Assembly: GCA_020205615.1 (NCBI GenBank)
Contig: CM035170.1
Span: 32,054,123-32,118,122 of the forward strand
Source of the DNA: Panax quinquefolius
Lineage: Eukaryota; Streptophyta; Magnoliopsida; Apiales; Araliaceae
Direction of reading: 5' to 3'
DNA length: 64,000 nt
The stretch's first letter is position 1. Each line of letters starts with the position of its first letter. Below, one piece after another: positions 56,774 to 64,000 of this stretch. Both the position numbers and the translations under genes were made by a program. Below the pieces are notes generated by a model. It ran no database searches. It was not told where the DNA came from and was given only the letters and a program-made list of their open reading frames with translations.

Positions 56774-59430
56774 TGTGACGCCCCTAAAATAGGTATACAC
56801 CACACCCATTCTGAGTCGCCAAATACATGGTACAGAAACAACTACAACTTTATTATTACAACAAAGAAATCGTGAGTTTAAATACAAATATTATCTTCTA
56901 GACAATATTTATACTCAAATAAATCCTCATCACATTTATTGATACATTATTTTATAAAAATGGTGAGGACTACTAAACAATCCTTTCTAACACCTTCATT
57001 CCATACCCAGACTGCATACTCGCTTATATTCTCGCCTCCCCGAGAAGAATGGAACAAAAGGAAAAGGGTGAGCTCAACTAGCTCAAGAAGAATATTATGA
57101 CTAAGATAATATACAACAAATTATCGTTAGTCTTCAACAGGAAAAATTTAATAGAATACAATAGACAACAAGTTTCATATCAATATTCATAATGAAATAA
57201 TAATTCATAGAAGAGTTACGTAGAGAATGAAATCTACTATAATCTATGAATTTAATATCCATCATCAATATTTTATCCTCAGAACATCAATCAATATTCA
57301 TCTCAAATCAAATATTCATCTTTGCACTACAGCCAAAGATATTCATCAATCGATCATGTTCATCTCAACACTGCTCATCTTTGCACTAAAGGCCAAAGAT
57401 ATTCATCACGGCCATGTTCATTTAAACACCGCTCATCTTTGCACTATGTGCCAAAGATATTCTTCGAAATCATTCATCTTTGCACTACTGTGCCAAAGAT
57501 ATTCAATAATATCATCATTTAAGATCGAGGATGATGAAAATATTTTTAAAGAACGAATCCAAAGGAAACAAAATGACAAGGATTAAGGATTAAGGATTTG
57601 TACTTTGTTTTATCCATGTCCAACAATACCTCAAAAATAATCATAGTGGTGTAAAATTCAAGAATGATCAAAACATGGATACAATCAAAGCTAGTATCCA
57701 AAATAGATATTTTGGACGAAAAAAAAAAAAATTATTTTTCGATGAATAGTGCAGATATCGTGAATAGTAGTCAGATATCGTGAATAGTGCCGACACGTAA
57801 ATAGTAACTCCGACACCAAAAGATAGAAATTCTACAAAAAACATTTTCACGCTTCATGAATAGTACTCGTGAATAGTAACTCGTGAATAGTAACTCATAA
57901 ATAGTAACTCGTGAATAGTAACTCATGAATAGTAACCCTATACATGAAAAAGTTCCAAATTTGATAAAACTTCAGATCAACATTTCAAAGATAATGATAT
58001 TGAAGAAATAATATCATTACGGAAAAAAATAATATCCCTTACCTCAAAGAATCAATTACCGGAAGGAAAGGCTCAAGTGATCTTCGAATGAAACTTGTAG
58101 ACTTGAATAAAGAACTCTCAAAGTATCTAAATACTCACAAAATACGCCAATAATATAGAGAGAGAAAGAGAGAAAACTTTGTTTCGTGTGATTTTCAATT
58201 CTAACTTAACCTCTATTTATAGGAAAATGTTAGTCACCAAGGCAGACTTGACTGCTACCGATGGCTTTACTCGCTACTATTGCCACCCACCACATTTGAA
58301 ATAAAATTCAGCACATTTCTTCACCAACCACAAGTGGGGCCCACTCAATTCTAGAATTTTCCATCAAAATCAATTATAAACCTAATTTCCGAATCGACAC
58401 CTCTTAAAATTCACAACAAATCATTCGTGAATTTTTAACGTTCAAAATTTGTGGACATATACTCAACTTATGTATGTATAACATACCCAAAAATTACCAC
58501 AATCCAACGGTCGGATTAAAAATTATAACCCATGCAATATATCTTAAAACCCTCGATTTAATTTTTTTAATACCTCCAATCCGATAAAATACCGATAAAA
58601 CACCTCAACATTAATTCCTTCATTAATAACCACATAAATAAATCCATCGTTTATATTCATATAAAATAAATATTTCTTATCATATGAATCAATAATTAAT
58701 TATTCACAAATAATATTACGTAATCACATTTACGACAACCAGTCGTTCCTCAGAAAGAGGGGCTTTCAATAAGGATCTCTCCTCATCAAGCGCAATTAGG
58801 TGACCAAACCTCTCCTTAGATGTAACTTTCTAGACATTGCCAATAATGTTATCTAATAATATTATTCAAATAATATGAATTATTGATCCGATAATGGGAA
58901 ATTTGTGCGTTGACAATTATTGAAACAACAATAATATAAAATACCAACGCAAAGACAATTATTGAATCAATCAAATAAACTATTGAACAAGAACTCATCG
59001 TGAAAATTATTGAGTAGTGCCATCTTACGTAAGGATCAATAATTCAACAATCATCTGCAATACCGCGTGCTTCTTGCGGCAACCATGCGTAGACATCGTA
59101 TTTTAACCACGGGTATTCCAATAATCTTAATCTCAGAATAACCACGCCGTTATTTTTAACCAACTTATATTTGCTGCTTTCCTCATCCAATCGCTTCCGT
59201 TATGGGGCCCACACATGGTTGCTACCGTCGCACGAATATTCTCAATGATTTAATATTCCACGACCAAACGAATATTCTCAAAACAATAATGAATATTTTA
59301 TAACCACTTGCTTATTTTGAAATATTTGCGTATTTAACCCTTAACTATCCACATTAATCAAATCAACCCTTACTATTTCAAAATAATAAATAAAGGAAAT
59401 TCCTTTTATTTAAAAAATTTTGGTCTTACA
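56774..59430 (-). repeat. solo gypsy LTR inserted in copia gag
   Basis: TGTGACGCCCCTAAAATAGG to TTGGTCTTACA, 2657 bp, D/E/H family. No internal region is attached. The interrupted gag DNA reads ATATGAGTGG before and ATTTGGTTCC after, against ATATGATTGGTTCC in the first unit (50909), so a 5 bp duplication ATTGG with one change on each side is likely. It has CTTTGCACTA...CCAAAG repeats (57315-57510), GTGAATAGTAACTC repeats (57740-57940) and a reversed TATA box (58213-58222). Confidence 0.85.
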
Positions 59431-59528
59431 ATTTGGTTCCTTCATAGGTTAGAATTAATTTTCCCAAATTTCTTTTGCATTCTCAGCGATTTAATTTCTT
59501 TTGTATTATTTTTCAATGAGACCACCGG

Positions 59529-59795
59529 TCAAGACTTGTTCAAATTTAGGGATGCAATGTTCATAGCCTTTTCATCATCAGTATTGAATTCATCAACATC
59601 TTTTTCAACGATTTTTTCTCCCATGATTTTTGTTAGAACTTTTACACCTTGTTCTATTGCAAGCCAAACTTTGATTCCTTGTGATTTGGCATAGATTCTG
59701 AATCTACTCTTCCCAGTGGCAAAGTTTGTACCATCAAATAGTGGAGGTCTGGTCATTGATAGTCCTTCTCCGAAACCAATAGCATTGTAGGCCAT
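59529..59795 (-). pseudogene. gag N-terminus, second copia unit
   Basis: MAYNAIGFGEGLSMTRPPLF and DGTNFATGKSRFRIYAKSQG (tryptophan of the usual FxxW changed to glycine), to NTDDEKAMNIASLNLNKS, more complete than the first copy here. It is continuous in the ancestor with 56575 across the solo LTR. Confidence 0.8.
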
Positions 59796-59853
59796 AGATG
59801 GATCTACTCTTAGGTATGCCTGTATTTACTCAACAAACAAGTTAAAGAGCACT

Positions 59854-59866
59854 GCTCTGATACCAA
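59854..59866 (-). other. primer binding site, second copia unit
   Basis: The minus strand reads TTGGTATCAGAGC, one base from LTR3; identical to that of the first unit. Confidence 0.9.
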
Positions 59867-59867
59867 T

Positions 59868-62126
59868 TGAAAGTACAAAAATAATCTAGAAGGGGGGGGG
59901 GGGGTGAATAGATTATTACAGATTAAAAATTATCTTAGGCCTTTTTGATTTTTTGTATAATTAATTTGCAGTGTTAGAAATTAATATGCAAGACAGTAAA
60001 AAATCAATCACACAATGCACAGAAATTTGTCTGGTTCACAACAAACATCCCGTATGTCAAGCTACGCCCAGCCTCAAGCTCCTCTCCAGGACTTGAGATC
60101 CTATTACTATCAGTAATAAATACTCCTTCAACAAGCGAAGAAGCCTTTACAAAGTTTTATAGTCAAACTTCCAACTGTTCCCAACTAATCTATCTTGGAC
60201 AGCAAGCTCCTCGCTCCCTTCTCAAGTTTAGTTGTACTTCTTTTGAGTTCAGTTCTATTCTATGATCTGGTCTTGAAACAACAGCCTCTTCCTCACCTCA
60301 TAAGTACACTAGAGACCCAACTTCCCGATGACCTCTCTAAGACTCTGGTCTTGGTCGAAGAATTACTCGTCTTTCTCACAGGTACATAAAATAAACTAAC
60401 TCTAACCTTTTCTTTTTTTACAAATGATTTTACAACAATATGCTTCTCAAATAAGCAGATAAGAATTTAGTATAGATTGATGCATCTCAAATAAGTAGAT
60501 AAGAATTTAGTATATATGAACGCTTCTTACATAAGCGAGATATAATTTAGCATGATTGATGTTTCTCAAATAAGTATATATCAATTAAAGATCAAATATA
60601 GTTATAAAAGTTCAAAGACTTTTATACTTGAGAAATTATGCTTTTGTAGCGAGATAGTAAATTGTGCTTAGATCAAATAATGCTTTTTCGTAAGCAAATA
60701 TATAAATTATGCACTATTATATAAGTTTAAATAACTTTTTATATTTTGTGTGAAAATATGCTTCTTGAATAAGCAAATAAGTCAATTTTAGCTTTTACTC
60801 AAAAATGCTTCATTTAAGATATATAATTTAATGCAAATTTATAAAGAAATATTTATTCTTTATGGAGTAAAGAAAAAGTCAGTTTAAATAACTTTTAGAG
60901 TGAGAATGCTTCTGAGTAAGCAAATAAGTTATTTTAAACTTTGAATTAAATATGCTTCTATTTAAGCAGATATATTCAATTAAGTTTATGAAATAAAAGT
61001 TTAAATAACTTTTATATTATGCAACAAGTATTTTATGAATAAATAAATTTATGAACAAATACTTGTGATGATAGATATCAAGTATAATAAATAAAGAAGT
61101 CTTGATACAACAAATATTATTTGTTTAACTCAAATAATATATAAGAATATTTTATCTATTATGGGAACTTTTATAAATAGTGTCACTTGGTACTATAATG
61201 AATCGTATTGCATTTGATTCCTCTCCGTAGAGGTTTATTCCGTGAGCCTCAAGCTACCAAGTATAATGTAATTTATAATTTCCACAATTGATATTTATAT
61301 AAATATTTTCAATAGATCACTACGATTCTCAATCCGGTTCAGATGACTACTCTTTTGGAGCAAGATCTCAAAGTTGTTGTTTTGAGCTATCAAGTGTCGA
61401 TCTATTTTACGATAATTATATAAATAATATCAAGAAAAGATTATCAAGACTATAAGGAATCGTGACGGTTGGATTCCTCTCCGTAGGTTTATCTCCAGTA
61501 TTTCATACGGCTACCAAGTATCATTTTATTTGATAAATAGATGAAATATAGATATATAGAATTGTGTAGAACAATTTATATTTGTATATCTATAAATATA
61601 AATAAGCAAGAGATAATTCAAATAAATAAATCAAATAACTTATCTCAATTTACTTAGACCAATTTCCTCTTCTCAAATAATTAGAACTTTTGTAAGAAAA
61701 GAGAGAAAGCTTTTTAGAGAGAGTGTATGTGGGAGAGAAAATAAGCTTTTCTCTGTAAGTGAATTGGCAAAATGAAAAGGAAAGAAATGCCTCCTATTTA
61801 TAGATTTTTGAAGTCAGTGGCAAACTGGTAATTTTGAAAATCTGATTTTAAGATCAATGGCTAGGATTGCTTGGATTTAAAATGAATGGTTCGGATAAAA
61901 AGAGAAAACACGGATTGCCAAATGTTCAGCCTTCAATTTTCCACCTGGGCCAAAATCAACCAACATATCATTTATTATTTAAAATAAATTCGGTCAAAAT
62001 GGAAGAAATGAAGAATTGGCCACGATATATATATATATATGACACATGCATTCAATTAGTATATATTATTATATTATAAGGCATGCATGCATATTAGTAC
62101 ATATATAAATATAGTACATGCATTTG

Positions 62127-62173
<47 letters not shown>

Positions 62174-62252
62174 TCATATATGTTACACACTATGCATTTA
62201 ATACTTCCAATGTTATACCTGGTTTTGTCCCTCAATATTTTGCCAACACGCA

Positions 62253-62308
<56 letters not shown>

Positions 62309-63019
62309 TATACACGAAATTATATATATTTATATGATATGCACACACACACACACATTTAATGTATATATGTTATAAATGCATATTAAACAATTTTGCA
62401 TTTAATGACTAATTGACTACATGTTTGAAATTTCCAACAAGCATAAAACAAATGCTAGCTCATACTTATATACTCTATTTTGAAAAAAAGAATGCATGCA
62501 TGGTTTGAATATAATTAATGTTCACAATATAAGCTAGTATTAATTCAGTTAACAAGCCAACTAATATAGTCTCACAGTTTTTATAAAGGCTAGCATTCAA
62601 GTCCCACGGTTTATAGTCCCAAAATATTTGTCACTTTAATAACTTTGGTAGCACACTTTTTCTTTGAACGCATGATATTTAAATAATAAAATTAATTCGA
62701 ATCTAAATAAAAGATGCCCACAATTAAAAATGATTTAATCAACATTTTCATCTTCTTTCTAAATTTGGTCAAACAAGCATTTGACAATCAACATATAACT
62801 TTTTGTCCCACAATGCATGACCCAATTGATTTAATATTTTAAACATCAAGATCAAGATAATCAATTAAATAAGATTTAGAAAATATTTTTGGTCAAAATA
62901 AATAAGATAATTAAAACAATTATAATATAAATCCTATGGAGAGGATTCTACCCTTATAATTAATTTATTTACTAATTATTGTTATCATCAAAATAAAACT
63001 AAAAGTTGGAGACCCAACA
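59868..63019 (-). repeat. copia array LTR3 (5' LTR)
   Basis: TGAAAGTAC to GAGACCCAACA, 3152 bp. Includes a run of 13 G at 59892-59904, the hairpin array (60441-60970, several arms altered), TATA box reversed at 61794-61803, TA runs (62132-62170, 62259-62305) and a CA run (62341-62357). Its outer end is followed by AAGTT. Confidence 0.9.
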
Positions 63020-63024
63020 AAGTT

Positions 63025-63805
63025 CAAGAATTAATTTATCCAGGAACCAATAACGTCCAAATTGTCAACATGATACTGCTTTGTAGAGTAAAATTCAAGA
63101 ATGCTCAGAAGAAGGTTTCCATGAAAAGATACTGGATGAAGCGCAAATATCAAGAATATTCCACTAATTTCATGGAGTATAGAAGTTAAAACTTTAACCA
63201 ACTGAGTATAATAAAGAATGGAATAATAAAAGAAATCACCATGCATGCGATGATCGCATTTATGCATAAAGGTTATTCCAAGAATAATAATTAACGGAAC
63301 AGTCGTGCGAAACGCACGCATACGATGTTCCAAATGAATAATAAATAACGAAATCAGTCATGCATAAAGCAACCGGCAGTTGTTCCAACAGAATAATAAA
63401 TAACGGAACCAGTCATGCATAAAGCATGCATAAGATGTTCCAATGTAATAATAAAGAATGGAATAATGGAAGAATTTCACTATGTATGCGGTATCAGACA
63501 GGCAAAGTTATTCCAACATAATAATAAAGAATGGAATAATGTAAGAATTTCACCATGTATGCTAAGATTTGTGCAGATGTAAAAGTTATTCCAACATAAT
63601 AATAAAGAATGGAATAATGAAGTTCTCTTCATGAAGACGAAAGAAAGAAATAATAATACCTTACCTTAGAAAAACTGAAACCGGAATAGTGAGGTAGCGA
63701 GACTTCTCTTCGCCTTTTCTCTATAATTTCTCTCTATAATAATTGCTCAAGCTTTTGTGAATTGGTGAGAAATGAAGGAAGAATGAGCTTCTATTTATAG
63801 GAAAA
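63025..63805 (-). repeat. 5' LTR of element D, second part
   Basis: CAAGAATTAATTTATCC onward matches the H LTRs from 38992, including the TTCCA/TGGAA hairpins (63245-63620), the CT-rich region and the reversed TATA box CTATTTATAG (63791-63800). With 36565-37411 it makes about 1.63 kb of an LTR expected to be about 2.4 kb. Similarity ends near 63805. Confidence 0.85.
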
Positions 63806-64000
63806 TATAGTTTTGATAATTGCACGTTTTAGGGCTCGAAATATTATAGTACAATACCTCCAACTTTTTTTTCATTTTTAATTTAGTCCTGCAAGTATTA
63901 TCAAACTTGCACCACCTCCCCTAATAGTAAATAATGTGAATCAATAGTTCAATTATGTGAATCAATAGTATAATCATGTGAAAAATACGAATTACAGTAT
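63806..64000. other. unidentified sequence at the right edge
   Basis: After the D LTR breaks off, ATTGCACGTTTTAGGG, AATTTAGTCCTGCAAG and ATGTGAATCAATAG (twice) appear. This has no counterpart in the window's LTRs and is probably the start of another inserted element. Too short to classify. Confidence 0.4.

Larger units (their letters stand above)
37412..63019 (-). mobile_element. tandem Ty1/copia array: LTR1-internal-LTR2-internal-LTR3
   Basis: Three LTR copies (37412-38186 joined to 47234-48679; 51352-54558; 59868-63019) alternate with two gag-only internal regions, all minus strand. Only the outermost ends carry the target duplication AAGTT (37407-37411 and 63020-63024). The uninterrupted site ACAAGTTCAAGAATT exists in the sister LTR near 38986. 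The unit is non-autonomous (no protease, RT or integrase seen). Its gag resembles SIRE/Maximus-type copia. Two later gypsy insertions (H and a solo LTR) lie within it. Confidence 0.85.

Overview
The window looks like repeat-dense, probably heterochromatic DNA of a flowering plant. It is AT-rich and almost wholly built from LTR retrotransposons inserted into one another, plus one cut CACTA DNA transposon, a small MITE-like fold-back and a short tandem repeat. I found no intact host gene, no rRNA, no tRNA and no CRISPR array. The retroelement types (Ty1/copia with tRNA-Met-type primer sites, Ty3/gypsy chromovirus with a C-terminal chromodomain and LTRs of 2.3-4.2 kb) and the En/Spm-type transposase point to a plant. 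The species cannot be named. All boundaries were set by eye. Nearly all elements lie on the minus strand; the exception is element E.

Layout. (1) 1-~6500: Ty1/copia element C1 (minus). Its pol runs off the left edge; gag ends at 2001, followed by a 2.5 kb leader full of hairpins and a MITE, the primer site at 4550 and the 5' LTR from 4564. (2) ~6545-16488: Ty3/gypsy remnants. G supplies a leader, primer site and LTR 6598-8877, set in the gag of F. F and A are members of a non-autonomous family that carries a coiled-coil/zinc-knuckle ORF1 and gag but no pol, and they share one LTR (10351-14537). (3) 16489-19115: a ~165 bp tandem repeat, then a CACTA element with terminal repeat, subterminal repeats and a multi-exon transposase remnant, cut by the next element. 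(4) 19116-27141: Tekay/Del-like chromovirus B with LTR, chromodomain, integrase, RNase H, RT, protease and gag, all recognisable but broken. (5) 27142-32866: an inverted LTR fragment fused to plus-strand element E, which has an unrecognised ORF, the tail of a pol gene and a 4 kb LTR. (6) 32867-37411 and 63025-63805: gypsy element D (gag to integrase, broken), whose 5' LTR is split by a 25.6 kb insertion.

The 25.6 kb insertion (37412-63019) is a tandem copia array, LTR1-internal-LTR2-internal-LTR3, flanked on both outer sides by the 5 bp duplication AAGTT. LTR1 is itself split by a complete gypsy element H (38187-47228, duplication ATAAA), and the second internal region is split by a solo gypsy LTR (56774-59430). 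So D is oldest, the copia array came next, and H and the solo LTR are youngest.

The most notable signals outside coding sequence are arrays of short hairpins whose two arms vary together between copies: three in the C1 leader, about eleven per copia-array LTR, and several in the D/H-type gypsy LTRs. The differences between related copies also concentrate at CAG/CTG sites, which may be a base-calling artefact at methylated cytosines. Some breaks reported here could therefore be technical.
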